Positions 55,510 through 64,000 of a DNA stretch of 64,000 nucleotides are shown piece after piece. The position numbers were made by a program, and so were the translations under genes. Source of the stretch: Variovorax paradoxus EPS (GTDB taxonomy: Bacteria > Pseudomonadota > Gammaproteobacteria > Burkholderiales > Burkholderiaceae_C); assembly GCF_000184745.1 (NCBI RefSeq), contig NC_014931.1:5704001-5768000 (forward strand), given 5' to 3'. Within the stretch, counting starts at the first letter, position 1, and the number at the start of each line of letters is the position of its first letter. The notes under the pieces were generated by a model, which did not search any database, had not been told where the DNA came from, and saw nothing but the letters and a program-made list of their open reading frames with translations.

Positions 55510-56859
55510 TTGATCAACGGCATTCTTGCCGCCGAGGAGCTTCTCGCTTCTCGCGTGGCCTATACGTTCCGTACCTACCCCAAGCAGATCACCGCGATCA
55601 TCGCCGCGGCGATGTTGAGCGCCGGCACCCTCGCGGTGGCCTCGCTGGGTCCGGATGCTTCCGACCTTCCGGTCCATCAGATTCTCGAAGCCACTGCCGC
55701 GCCGCAGTCGTTCGTGGACCAGAGCGCATCGCTCGAAGGCTTCAGCTTCACGCTGTTCCGCACCGACACCACCCGCGCCAGCGACACGGCCGAAGCCCTG
55801 CTCCGGCGCCTGGGCATTTCGGACCCCGCCGCCACCGCCTTCGTGCGCAGCAGCGGCGAAGCCCGCGGCGCGCTGTTCGCCCGCGTCGGCCGCACGGTCA
55901 CGGCCGAAGCCACCCAGGAAAACCAGCTCAAGAAGCTCAGCGCCCGCTGGATTCCCGATGGCGACGGCGGCTTCAAGCGCTTCGTGATCGAGCGCACGCC
56001 GGTCGGCTTCGTCGCCCTCACCGAGCGCGACACGCTGACGCCGGGCACACGCCTCGCAAGCGGCACGATCCGCACCTCGCTCTTCGCCGCCACCGACGAC
56101 GCGCGCATTCCCGACGCGGTGGCGAGCCAGCTGGCCGACATCTTTGCAGGCGACGTCGACGTGCGCGCTCTGCGCAAGGGCGACCGTTTCGCCGTGGTCT
56201 ACGAAACCTTCGAAGCCGACGGCCAGGCGCTGCGCAGCGGCCGCGTGCTCTCGGCCGAGTTCGAGAACAACGGCAGGATCCACCAAGCCGTCTGGTTCCA
56301 GCCCCCGGGCGCAAACCAGAAGGGCAGCTACTACCGCCCGAACGGCGATAGCCTGCGCAAGGCCTACCTGGCGACGCCGGTCGAGTTCTCGCGCGTCTCC
56401 AGCGGCTTCGCGATGCGCATGCACCCGATCCTGAACAGCTGGCGCCAGCACAACGGCATCGACTACGCAGCGCCCACCGGCACCGCGGTGCGCACGGTCG
56501 GCGACGGCACGGTCGATTTCGCCGGTACGCAGAGCGGCTACGGCAACATCGTCATCATCACCCACCGCAACAACCAGCAGACGGCGTATGCGCACCTGAG
56601 CCGCATCGACGTCAAGGCCGGCCAGAGCGTGAGCCAGGGCCAGGCGATCGGCGCGGTGGGCTCCACCGGATGGGCGACCGGTCCGCACCTGCACTTCGAA
56701 TTCCGCGTGGGTGGCGTCTATCAAGACCCCGCCACCATCGCGCAAGAAGGCGGCGCCCCGATCACCGCGGCCCTGCGCCCGGCGTTCGAACGGATCGCCG
56801 TCGGCGCCCGCACCGAACTGGCAGCCGCCTTCTCCGTCATCCAGGCCAGCGCCGACTGA
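55510..56859 (+). CDS. M23 family metallopeptidase (LytM/murein hydrolase-like)
   Basis: A 449-aa envelope protein with one N-terminal membrane segment (about 22–42). Then come an OapA/LysM-like linker domain and a C-terminal LytM domain with all zinc motifs (HNGIDYAAP and GPHLHFEFRVGG). It probably cleaves peptidoglycan crosslinks or activates amidases. The likely start is TTG with weak GGA upstream; a first ATG at 55612 would cut into the membrane segment. It precedes anmK by 39 bp, forming a murein-related pair. Confidence 0.88.
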   Translation: MINGILAAEELLASRVAYTFRTYPKQITAIIAAAMLSAGTLAVASLGPDASDLPVHQILEATAAPQSFVDQSASLEGFSFTLFRTDTTRASDTAEALLRRLGISDPAATAFVRSSGEARGALFARVGRTVTAEATQENQLKKLSARWIPDGDGGFKRFVIERTPVGFVALTERDTLTPGTRLASGTIRTSLFAATDDARIPDAVASQLADIFAGDVDVRALRKGDRFAVVYETFEADGQALRSGRVLSAEFENNGRIHQAVWFQPPGANQKGSYYRPNGDSLRKAYLATPVEFSRVSSGFAMRMHPILNSWRQHNGIDYAAPTGTAVRTVGDGTVDFAGTQSGYGNIVIITHRNNQQTAYAHLSRIDVKAGQSVSQGQAIGAVGSTGWATGPHLHFEFRVGGVYQDPATIAQEGGAPITAALRPAFERIAVGARTELAAAFSVIQASAD

Positions 56860-56898
56860 TCACGATCGCTGCGGTCTTCTCCAGACACCGATCCTGAG

Positions 56899-58023
56899 AT
56901 GGCCGCCGAACTTTTCATCGGCTTGATGTCGGGCACCTCGCTCGACGGCGTAGATGGCGTGCTTGCCGACTTTTCCGACGACTGGATCGCGGTGAAGGCC
57001 TACGCGACCGCGGAGTTTCCCGTGGCCCTGCGCGCGGAGCTCCTGGCCCTCAACACCCCCGGCGACAACGAACTGCATCGCGCGGCACTGGCCGGCAACG
57101 GGCTCGCCCGGGCCTATGCCGGCGTGGTGCAGCAGCTGCTTGCGGACAGCGGCATCGACGCCGGTGCGGTCACCGCCATCGGCGCGCACGGGCAGACGGT
57201 GCGCCACCGGCCGCTCGAATTCGACGACGTCGGCTACACCCTGCAGATCAACAACCCCTCGCTGCTGGCCGAACTGACCGGCATCGATGTGGTAGGCGAC
57301 TTTCGCAGCCGCGACCTCGCCGCGGGCGGTCAGGGCGCACCGCTGGTGCCGGCGTTTCACCGCGCCCTGTTCGCGCGCGCCGACGAGACCGTCGCGGTGC
57401 TGAATATCGGCGGCATTTCCAACCTGAGCCTGCTTCCGGCCACGAACGCGCCCGACGGTGCCATCGTGCTGGGCTTCGACTGCGGCCCCGGCAATGCGCT
57501 GATGGACCACTGGTGCCAGACCTACCAGGGCCAGCCCTTCGATCGAGGCGGCCAATGGGCGGCGAGTGGACAGGTGCTGCCTCAGTTGCTCGCTCAGCTG
57601 CAGGCCGATCCCTATTTCGCCAAGGCGCCGCCGAAGAGCACGGGCCGGGACCTGTTCAATCCAACCTGGCTCGCTTCGCACCTCGGCACCACGGCCATGG
57701 CGCCGGCCGATGTGCAAGCCACGCTGACCGAACTGACGGCCAGCACCTGCGCTGCAGACCTCCTCAGCTACGGAAAAGACAGCAAGCTACTGATCGTGTG
57801 TGGTGGTGGCGCACTGAACGATCACCTCCTCGGACGCCTGCGCGCGCTGCTTCCCCGTGTGCAGGTGGTGGCATCGACTGACCAGGGCTTACCGCCGCAG
57901 CAGGTCGAAGCGGCGGCGTTTGCCTGGCTCGCGCGTTGCACCGTCCGCCGCGAGGCGGGCAATCTGGCCAGCGTGACCGGAGCGCGCGGCGCGCGGGTGC
58001 TGGGCGCGATCTACCCGGCCTGA
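56899..58023 (+). CDS. anmK: Anhydro-N-acetylmuramic acid kinase
   Basis: A 374-aa kinase with GLMSGTSLDGVD at the start (ATP site), IGAHGQTVRH, DFRSRDLAAGGQGAPLVP and CGGGALNDHL. AnmK phosphorylates and opens the anhydro sugar released during murein recycling. Its place after the M23 hydrolase fits that pathway. Confidence 0.96.
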   Translation: MAAELFIGLMSGTSLDGVDGVLADFSDDWIAVKAYATAEFPVALRAELLALNTPGDNELHRAALAGNGLARAYAGVVQQLLADSGIDAGAVTAIGAHGQTVRHRPLEFDDVGYTLQINNPSLLAELTGIDVVGDFRSRDLAAGGQGAPLVPAFHRALFARADETVAVLNIGGISNLSLLPATNAPDGAIVLGFDCGPGNALMDHWCQTYQGQPFDRGGQWAASGQVLPQLLAQLQADPYFAKAPPKSTGRDLFNPTWLASHLGTTAMAPADVQATLTELTASTCAADLLSYGKDSKLLIVCGGGALNDHLLGRLRALLPRVQVVASTDQGLPPQQVEAAAFAWLARCTVRREAGNLASVTGARGARVLGAIYPA

Positions 58024-58026
58024 GCC

Positions 58027-59460
58027 TCAACCCTGGCCGGAAACCTCCGGCTGCGCAGGCTGTGCCGCCCGCACTTCCGCAGGTAAATGCCAGAAGATCA
58101 GCGCAGATGCCACCGTGATCAACCCCATGCTCGCAAAAGTGGCCTGGAAGGCATCGAGCGTGTGGGCTGCCGTCTCGGTGCCGAAGATTCCGTTGTAGCC
58201 CGCCAACACGGCGCCCGCGGCCGCCACACCCAGGCTCATCGCCAGCATCTGCACCATCGACAGCAGGCTGTTGCCGCTGCTGGCCATGCCGCCGTCCAGA
58301 TCCTTGAGGGTGATGGTGTTCATTGCGGTGAACTGCAGGGAGTTGACTGCGCCAAAGGCCAGCAGCTGCAGCACATGCAACGCGATGGGCTGGCCGGGCG
58401 CCGTCAGACCGAAGCTGGCCATCGTGCAGCCCACCAGCACCGTGTTGACAACCAGCACCTTGCGGTAGCCGTGCCGGGTGATCAAGGGCGTGGCGAAGCG
58501 CTTCATGGCCATGCCTGCGAGCGCGATCGGCAACATCATCAAGCCGGCCCGTACAGGCGAATAACCCATCGACACCTGCAGCAGCAGCGGCACGAGAAAG
58601 GGCATGCAGCTGCTGCCCAGGCGCGAGAACAGGTTGCCGATCAACCCGATGCTGAGCGTCGGCACGCCGAACAACGAGGGCGCGAACAGGGGTTCGGGCG
58701 TGCGCGCGGCACGCAGCCAGTAGGCCACCACGCTCGCAAAGCCGAAGATCAGCACGACCATCACGCCGCCCTGGCGCAGGCCGAGTTCGGACACACCGTC
58801 GAGCGCGAGCGAGATCGCCACCATGCCGAAGGCCAGCATCGCGTAGCCCACGCTGTCGAAGCGCTTCTGGATGGCTCCGCGCAGGTCCGGCATGTATTTG
58901 AGCGTGGCGATGCAGCCCGCCAGGCCCACCGGCACGTTGATCAGGAAGATCCAGTGCCAGGAGGCATACTGCACCAGCCAACCGCCCAGCGTGGGGCCCA
59001 GCAAGGGGCCTATGAGCCCCGGGATCGCGACGAAACTCATCGCCTGCAGGAATTCGCCGCGCGGCACCGTGCGCAGCAGCGCCAGGCGCCCCACGGGCAG
59101 CAGCAACGCGCCACCCAGGCCCTGCACCACCCGCGCGGCGACGAGCTGGCCCAGGCCCTGCGACAGCGCGCAGAGCACGGACCCGGCGGCAAACAGCACG
59201 ATGGCCGCGAAAAAGATGCGCCGGGTGCCGAAGCGATCGGCGATCCAGCCCGAGGCGGGGATCAGCATCGCCATCGTGAGCGCATAGGCCACCACCACCG
59301 ACTGCATGCGCAGCGGACTCACGTTCAGGCTCGCGGCCATGGCCGGCAGCGCGGTGTTGATGATGGTGGCGTCCAGCGTCTGCATGAAGAAGCCGACGGC
59401 CACGAGCCACAGCAGGCTCTTGCGGGAGGGGTCGACGGCGACGGCGGCTTCGGACGTCAT
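58027..59460 (-). CDS. MFS drug transporter, DHA2 (EmrB-like) family
   Basis: A 477-aa transporter with about 14 membrane helices. Motif A-like GWIADRFGTRRIFF and the DHA2 signature QTLDATIINTALPAMAASL are clear. It probably exports drugs by proton antiport. The start MTSEAAVAV is preferred; the longer frame upstream is Phe/Pro-rich. No regulator gene adjoins it. Confidence 0.88.
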   Translation of the reverse strand: MTSEAAVAVDPSRKSLLWLVAVGFFMQTLDATIINTALPAMAASLNVSPLRMQSVVVAYALTMAMLIPASGWIADRFGTRRIFFAAIVLFAAGSVLCALSQGLGQLVAARVVQGLGGALLLPVGRLALLRTVPRGEFLQAMSFVAIPGLIGPLLGPTLGGWLVQYASWHWIFLINVPVGLAGCIATLKYMPDLRGAIQKRFDSVGYAMLAFGMVAISLALDGVSELGLRQGGVMVVLIFGFASVVAYWLRAARTPEPLFAPSLFGVPTLSIGLIGNLFSRLGSSCMPFLVPLLLQVSMGYSPVRAGLMMLPIALAGMAMKRFATPLITRHGYRKVLVVNTVLVGCTMASFGLTAPGQPIALHVLQLLAFGAVNSLQFTAMNTITLKDLDGGMASSGNSLLSMVQMLAMSLGVAAAGAVLAGYNGIFGTETAAHTLDAFQATFASMGLITVASALIFWHLPAEVRAAQPAQPEVSGQG

Positions 59461-59504
59461 GGAAGAAGGAAAAGGAAAAAAAGGAAAGCGGAAAACGACG
59501 GGCA

Positions 59505-59531
59505 GCAAAAAGCCGCCCGGAGGCGGCTTTC
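59505..59531 (-). terminator. Rho-independent terminator of erpA
   Basis: On the minus strand, AAAGCCGCC pairs with GGCGGCTTT around a 4-nt loop, followed by a T run. Confidence 0.75.
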
Positions 59532-59562
59532 TTGGGGGAGCCTTGTCAGCGGCATCCAGGCA

Positions 59563-59928
59563 TCAGGCCGAGAAGCTCGATCCGCAGCCGCAGGTGCTGG
59601 TAGCGTTCGGGTTCTTGATCACGAACTGGGCGCCTTGGAGGTCTTCCTTGTAGTCGATTTCGGCGCCGACCAGGTACTGGTAGCTCATGGCATCGATCAG
59701 CAGCGACACGCCATTCTTGGTCATGGTGGTGTCGTCTTCGTTGGTGATTTCATCGAAGGTGAAACCGTACTGGAAGCCGGAGCAACCGCCGCCCTGCACG
59801 AACACGCGCAGCTTCAGCTCGGGATTGCCCTCTTCGGCGATCAGGTCGGCCACCTTGGCTGCCGCGCTGTCGGTAAAGACGATCGGCTCGGGCATCTGGG
59901 TCTGGATGTTTTCGGCTACGGCGCTCAT
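59563..59928 (-). CDS. erpA: Iron-sulfur cluster insertion protein ErpA
   Basis: A 121-aa A-type carrier with the three conserved cysteines ([11 protein letters not shown], then STCGCGSSF at the C-terminus). It delivers Fe-S clusters to target proteins. It stands after rpsI with about 190 bp between, which contains the rpsI terminator. Confidence 0.95.
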   Translation of the reverse strand: MSAVAENIQTQMPEPIVFTDSAAAKVADLIAEEGNPELKLRVFVQGGGCSGFQYGFTFDEITNEDDTTMTKNGVSLLIDAMSYQYLVGAEIDYKEDLQGAQFVIKNPNATSTCGCGSSFSA

Positions 59929-60071
59929 GAGAGGTAACTCCTTGGGAGGTGGCCGGACATGCGGCCAAGGGAACGAATGCTACTGCAATGCCGCATTTCC
60001 GGCAGACGGACTGTGGCGTGCACCCCAACGCAAGTGGGGTCGGATGCCGCGTTCGCCAAGTACTGGCAACG

Positions 60072-60097
60072 AAAAAGCCGCCCGAAGGCGGCTTTGG
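60072..60097 (-). terminator. Rho-independent terminator of rplM–rpsI
   Basis: On the minus strand, a 9-bp stem AAAGCCGCC/GGCGGCTTT with loop TTCG and five T. It lies 17 bp after the rpsI stop. Confidence 0.8.
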
Positions 60098-60113
60098 TTC
60101 GCAACGAACAGGA

Positions 60114-60506
60114 TCAGCGCTTGCTGAACTGCTTGCGACGACGGGCGGAGTGCAGACCGACCTTCTTACGTTCGACTTCACGCGCATCGCGCGTCACGAA
60201 GCCAGCTTGGCTCAGGACGGGCTTGAGCGTTGCGTCGTAATCGATCAGGGCACGGGTGATGCCGTGGCGCGTGGCGCCGGCTTGACCCGATTCGCCGCCA
60301 CCGTTCACGTTGACCATCACGTCGAAAGCTTCGAGGTTGTTGGTCAGCGCCAGGGGCTGCTTGGCAATCATGATCGAGGTTTCGCGGCCGAAGAACTCTT
60401 GGATGTCCTTGCCGTTGACCGTGATCTTGCCGGTGCCTTTTTTCAGAAACACGCGGGCGACGCTGGATTTGCGACGGCCGGTGCCATTGTTCCATTCACC
60501 AATCAT
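60114..60506 (-). CDS. rpsI: 30S ribosomal protein S9
   Basis: A 130-aa basic protein: [14 protein letters not shown] at the start, [19 protein letters not shown] in the middle, and the C-terminal tail [17 protein letters not shown] that reaches the P site. AAGGAG lies 8 nt before the ATG. It follows rplM by 12 bp in the usual order. Confidence 0.98.
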   Translation of the reverse strand: MIGEWNNGTGRRKSSVARVFLKKGTGKITVNGKDIQEFFGRETSIMIAKQPLALTNNLEAFDVMVNVNGGGESGQAGATRHGITRALIDYDATLKPVLSQAGFVTRDAREVERKKVGLHSARRRKQFSKR

Positions 60507-60518
60507 TCTCAAGGCTCC

Positions 60519-60950
60519 TTACAGTTCCAGCACTTTGGGCTGTTGGGCGGTATGCGGGTGCTCGGCACCACCGTACACCTTGAGTTTCTTGATCATCGCG
60601 TAGCCAAGCGGACCCTTGGGCAGCATGCCCTTGACGGCCTTTTCCAGGGCACGGCCCGGGAACTTGGATTGCATGTCGCGGAAGTTGGTGGCACTGATGC
60701 CGCCCGGGTAGCCCGAGTGACGGTAGTACACCTTGTCGATCGACTTGGCGCCGGTGACGCGCAGTTGCGCGGCGTTGATGATGACGATGAAGTCACCGGT
60801 ATCGACGTGAGGCGTGTAAATGGCCTTGTGTTTGCCGCGCAAACGGAGAGCAACTTCGCTGGCTACTCGTCCGAGGACCTTGTCGGTCGCGTCAATCACA
60901 AACCACTCGTGCGTCACGTCAGCGGGCTTGGCGCTGAACGTTTTGGTCAT
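60519..60950 (-). CDS. rplM: 50S ribosomal protein L13
   Basis: A 143-aa protein with [16 protein letters not shown], the central [19 protein letters not shown] and the C-terminal [16 protein letters not shown]. First gene of the rplM–rpsI operon; promoter about 160 bp upstream. Confidence 0.98.
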   Translation of the reverse strand: MTKTFSAKPADVTHEWFVIDATDKVLGRVASEVALRLRGKHKAIYTPHVDTGDFIVIINAAQLRVTGAKSIDKVYYRHSGYPGGISATNFRDMQSKFPGRALEKAVKGMLPKGPLGYAMIKKLKVYGGAEHPHTAQQPKVLEL

Positions 60951-61107
60951 GAGTTTTTCTCTTGAAAAGAGGGTTTGGCGAGCCCTTTTCCACGGTCGGC
61001 GTTCCTCTGATGGGAATCTCTTAGGTGGGTTTCACGCGCTTCCCGCCCAATGACGGACGGGTTGCGTGCCTTCGCCGCGGGGCCACAAAAACGCTGCGAA
61101 GCCCGCG

Positions 61108-61137
61108 ATTATATGAAGAATTGGCAGATCTGGCCAA
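61108..61137 (-). promoter_or_regulatory. Putative promoter of rplM–rpsI
   Basis: On the minus strand, TTGGCC (61137–61132) and a perfect TATAAT (61113–61108) are 18 bp apart. The transcript would have a leader of about 150 nt before rplM, room for the autoregulation known for this operon in other bacteria. Confidence 0.5.
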
Positions 61138-61170
61138 TTCCGGGCCTCGGCAGAGGGCCGGCCGAGCCGC

Positions 61171-61710
61171 TCAGCGCACCGGCGCCGTCACCGGCCCCGT
61201 CAGCACCGCGGCCTTTGTCGCCGCGACATCGAGCTTGCGCACCAGCGTGCCCGTGTCCAGGCTTTCGTCGCGATGGCCGCTGCGGTCGTACAGGCGCTCT
61301 TCGCCGATGACCATCTGGATCCAGGTCGGGTAGGTGTAGGCAGTACCGGCGCTGTCGTCGACCGCCGCGCCGATCACCCCACCGGCCACAACGAAATTGC
61401 CCAGGAAACCGATGTTGGGGCGCGAGATCGCTTGGCCAGTAGCCACGCCTTGCCCGTCGACGGTGCACTGGATCATTAGGTCGGCCCGCGAGCGGCGCAC
61501 ACCGATGACCCGGCCGGACCTCATCCTCACCTTGGCCTTGTCGTTGACGGCCCTGCATCTCGCATCGGGAATGATCTCCCCGGTCTGCGACAGGACGTCG
61601 ACGCGCATCGGCTGATCGAGCCCCTGGCTGACGGCGGCGCAGCCGCCCAGGACCGACAAAATTCCCATCGTGGCCGGGAGGCCCCAAAATCTCCAGTTCG
61701 ACGGACTCAT
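61171..61710 (-). CDS. Putative lipoprotein, unknown function
   Basis: A 179-aa protein with a lipoprotein signal (ILSVLGGC, Cys about residue 24). The mature part has a beta-rich N-terminal region with two Cys (DARCRAVND; LMIQCTVDG) and a Gly-rich hydrophobic segment (NFVVAGGVIGAAVDD). No family motif is recognised. It diverges from rlmJ. Confidence 0.65.
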   Translation of the reverse strand: MSPSNWRFWGLPATMGILSVLGGCAAVSQGLDQPMRVDVLSQTGEIIPDARCRAVNDKAKVRMRSGRVIGVRRSRADLMIQCTVDGQGVATGQAISRPNIGFLGNFVVAGGVIGAAVDDSAGTAYTYPTWIQMVIGEERLYDRSGHRDESLDTGTLVRKLDVAATKAAVLTGPVTAPVR

Positions 61711-61798
61711 CCTGTTTCCCTCTCGTTTTGTAATTTGATGTTACCGCGGCTTCATTGAAGAGGCTGTTGCGCATCTGCCACCTATCCCGGAATCCCTC

Positions 61799-62749
61799 AT
61801 GTTCAGTTACCGCCACGCCTTCCATGCCGGCAACCACGCCGACGTGCTCAAGCACACGGTGCTGATTGCCACGCTCGACCACCTGCTTGAAAAAGACGCC
61901 GCCCTCACGGTCGTCGACACCCACGCCGGCGCGGGCCTGTACCGGCTCGACGGCGACTACGCCGACACCAGCGGCGAAGCGGCCGATGGCATCCTGCGCC
62001 TGCTCGCCCCGCCCAAAGAGCCTGCCGCAGCCGCACCCGCCGCGAAGTCCGCGGCCAAGAAAGTGGCGCCGGAAGCCGAGGCGCCTCTGGCCGACGCGAT
62101 CGCTCGCTACCTCAGCGTCATCCACGACTTCAACCCCAAGGGCGGCGCCCGCGTCTACCCCGGCTCGCCATTCATCGTGCAGCACCTGCTGCGCGACCAC
62201 GACAAGCTCAAGCTGTTCGAGCTGCACCCGACCGATTCGCGCACGCTCGGCGCCAACATCGCGCAGCTCGAAGCCGGCCGGCAGATCGCCGTGTTGACCG
62301 AAGACGGCTTCAGCAGCGCCACCAAGTTCCTGCCGCCGCCTTCGCGCCGCGCGCTGGTGCTGATGGATCCGAGCTACGAAATCAAGAGCGACTACGCCCG
62401 GGTGCTCGACTTCGCAGCCGAGGCGCTCAAGCGCTTTGCCACGGGCACCTACGCCGTCTGGTATCCGATCATTCCGCGGCCCGAGGCGCACGACCTGCCG
62501 CGCCGGCTCAAGACCATGGCGACCAAGGCCGGCAAGCCGTGGCTGCATGCCACGCTGACGGTCAAGTCGAGCAAGTTGACTGCCACGCCGACCGGCGAGA
62601 CCAAGCGGCCCGGGCTGCCGGCCAGCGGCATGTTCCTCATCAACCCGCCCTACACCCTGAAGCCGCTGCTCGCGGCAGCGTTGCCGCAACTGGCCGAGAA
62701 GCTGGCGCAGGACCGGAACGCGACCTTCTCGCTCGACAGCGGCGGCTGA
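61799..62749 (+). CDS. rlmJ: 23S rRNA (adenine(2030)-N6)-methyltransferase RlmJ
   Basis: A 316-aa methyltransferase starting with the family hallmark MFSYRHAFHAGNHADVLKH. The SAM site is VVDTHAGAGLY. The catalytic motif, usually DPPYE, reads DPSYE here. A 30-residue Ala/Pro/Lys-rich insert (about 78–107) makes it longer than the E. coli protein. It modifies A2030 of 23S rRNA. Confidence 0.93.
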   Translation: MFSYRHAFHAGNHADVLKHTVLIATLDHLLEKDAALTVVDTHAGAGLYRLDGDYADTSGEAADGILRLLAPPKEPAAAAPAAKSAAKKVAPEAEAPLADAIARYLSVIHDFNPKGGARVYPGSPFIVQHLLRDHDKLKLFELHPTDSRTLGANIAQLEAGRQIAVLTEDGFSSATKFLPPPSRRALVLMDPSYEIKSDYARVLDFAAEALKRFATGTYAVWYPIIPRPEAHDLPRRLKTMATKAGKPWLHATLTVKSSKLTATPTGETKRPGLPASGMFLINPPYTLKPLLAAALPQLAEKLAQDRNATFSLDSGG

Positions 62750-62757
62750 GCGACGCC

Positions 62758-63471
62758 TCAGCGCCGGCGACGCTGAGGCACAACGGCCTTGCGGCGCGCC
62801 GGCACCGTGACCTTGGCGCGATCGGCCCCAGGCGCCATCGGTGCGGCAGCCTCGCCCGGTTCCACATCGACACCGCCGCAGCGCATGCCCGCGGAGCCGA
62901 CGACCGACAGCGCCACCTGCTTGATTCCGAGTCCGATGAGGCCGATGCGCTCGGCAGCGGCCCGGCTCAGGTCGATCACGCGGCCCTGCGCATAGGGTCC
63001 GCGATCGGTAATGCGCACCAGCACCTCGCTGCCGTTGACCAGGCTGCGCACGCAGACGCGCGTTCCGAACGGCAGGGTCTTGTGGGCAGCCGTCAGGGCC
63101 GTCATGTCGAAGCGCTCGCCGCTGGCCGTCTTGCGCTGGTGGAACTGGATGCCATACCAGGATGCGCCGCCGCGCTCGAATATCTCGCGCGGGCCGTCGT
63201 CGCCGGGCACGCCGTCGTCGGGCGTCAGCTCGCCGGTGCCCGAGACCGCGAGGTCATAGCGCACCGAAGGCACATCCGACCGCGCGGAAGCGCCCGGTGG
63301 AACGGCCAGCCCCGACGACAGCGGCCGCAAGCGAGAACCCGCCGCAGCGCCCGGATCGGTGCCGCCTTCGGTGGCAGGCGGCATGGCGCAGCCCGCCAAC
63401 ACGCAGGTGACCGCGACAAGCACGAGGCGAAGCCCCGTGCGCAGCGGCGAACCTGCGGCGCGCCCTCTCAA
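62758..63471 (-). CDS. RlpA-like septal ring lytic transglycosylase family protein
   Basis: A 237-aa lipoprotein (LVAVTCVLAGC). The double-psi beta-barrel domain lies at about 98–195: GGASWYGIQFHQRKTASGERFD, ALTAAHKTLPFGTRV and RITDRGPYAQGRVIDLSRAAAE. No SPOR domain follows, so binding to septal naked glycan is not expected. The ATG overlaps the metF stop (ATGA). Confidence 0.87.
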   Translation of the reverse strand: MRGRAAGSPLRTGLRLVLVAVTCVLAGCAMPPATEGGTDPGAAAGSRLRPLSSGLAVPPGASARSDVPSVRYDLAVSGTGELTPDDGVPGDDGPREIFERGGASWYGIQFHQRKTASGERFDMTALTAAHKTLPFGTRVCVRSLVNGSEVLVRITDRGPYAQGRVIDLSRAAAERIGLIGLGIKQVALSVVGSAGMRCGGVDVEPGEAAAPMAPGADRAKVTVPARRKAVVPQRRRR

Positions 63472-64000
63472 TCGAGGCGCTCCAGCAGGGCCAGCGTCGC
63501 CGTCGACTGGTTCATTGTGTAGAAGTGGATCGCAGGTGCGCCGCCGTCGCAGAGGCGCGCGCAGAGGTCGGTCACCACGTCCAGGCCGAAGGCCTTGATC
63601 GAGGCCGTGTCGTCGCCAAAGCCCTGCAGGCGCAGGCGGATCCAGCGAGGAATTTCAGCGCCGCAGGCGTCCGAGAAACGCATGAGCTGCGTCGAACTCG
63701 TGATGGGCATGATGCCCGGCACGATCGGCGTGTCGATGCCGAGCTTGCGCACCTCGTCGACGAAACGGAAGTAGGCCTCGGGGCTGAAGAAATACTGCGT
63801 GATGGCCGAATCGGCGCCCGCCTTCACCTTGGCGGCAAAAGCCTGCAGGTCGGCCTCGGGCGAGCGGGCCTGCGGATGCACTTCGGGATAGCACGCCACC
63901 TCGATGTGGAAGTCGCTGCCCGTTTCCTCGCGGATGAAGGCCACGAGATCGCTCGCATAGTGGAACTCGCCGCCGATGCCATAGCCGCTCGGCAGGTCGC
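63468..64000 (-). CDS. metF: Methylenetetrahydrofolate reductase (partial, 5' end beyond window)
   Basis: The C-terminal about 177 residues of MetF, continuing past the window edge. The TIM-barrel strands are recognisable: IEVACYPEVHPQA, KVKAGADSAITQYFF, PIVPGIMPITS and the tail AIHFYTMNQSTATLALLERL. It makes 5-methyl-THF for methionine synthesis. The gene overlaps the RlpA-like gene by 4 bp. Confidence 0.95.
   Translation of the reverse strand, partial: DLPSGYGIGGEFHYASDLVAFIREETGSDFHIEVACYPEVHPQARSPEADLQAFAAKVKAGADSAITQYFFSPEAYFRFVDEVRKLGIDTPIVPGIMPITSSTQLMRFSDACGAEIPRWIRLRLQGFGDDTASIKAFGLDVVTDLCARLCDGGAPAIHFYTMNQSTATLALLERLD

Overview
The window is high-GC, densely packed bacterial DNA. 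Gene content, gene order (tyrS–M23 peptidase–anmK, rplM–rpsI–erpA, ybeZ–ybeY) and the style of the intergenic repeats point to a betaproteobacterium of the family Comamonadaceae, most probably Variovorax or a close relative. This assignment comes from family resemblance, not from a database search. Most genes are ordinary chromosomal genes in short operons with 1–4 bp start/stop overlaps. Three accessory patches stand out: 22.0–24.3 kb, 26.7–35.2 kb and 36.2–39.8 kb.

Layout. 0–8.4 kb: MOSC protein, UbiH-type hydroxylase, dsbC with an M61 peptidase, a DUF2325 gene behind a Fur-box-like palindrome, an enoyl-CoA hydratase, and an ECF sigma factor with its membrane anti-sigma-like partner. 8.6–16.3 kb: a CAT-anticodon tRNA with promoter and terminator, small regulators and enzymes, a copper-delivery cluster (DUF2946, SCO1, PCu(A)C), an acyl-CoA ligase, a nitroreductase and a phosphodiesterase. 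16.5–26.6 kb: fatty-acid/acyl-CoA catabolism (thiolase, SDR dehydrogenase, acyl-CoA dehydrogenase, CaiB/BaiF racemase) with a large MalT-like LuxR regulator. Between these lies a short AT-rich patch and an unusual protein built of AP2-like repeats.

26.7–35.2 kb (minus strand) is an orphan type VI secretion island: VgrG, DUF4123 adaptor, VasX-like (BTH_I2691-type) putative pore-forming effector, DUF6708-like membrane protein and a DotU/TssL-like protein lacking its membrane anchor. It is bracketed by two copies of the 3' end of an LpxH-like phosphoesterase gene. A second T6SS candidate, a PAAR–M35 metallopeptidase with an exported partner protein, lies at 38.4–39.8 kb. Between them are a 264-bp element of nested inverted repeats and a fused alkylglycerol-monooxygenase-like/YhhN protein that may act on ether lipids.

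40–51 kb: DmeF, ruvB, then a translationally coupled phospholipid-type operon resembling E. coli ynbABCD with an added PlsC-like acyltransferase, followed by ruvA, ybeZ and ybeY. 51–64 kb: dtd with a CDF transporter, a FecR/OmpA pair, tyrS, M23 peptidase, anmK, an MFS exporter, erpA, rpsI–rplM, rlmJ, an RlpA-like protein and the 3' part of metF, which runs off the window.
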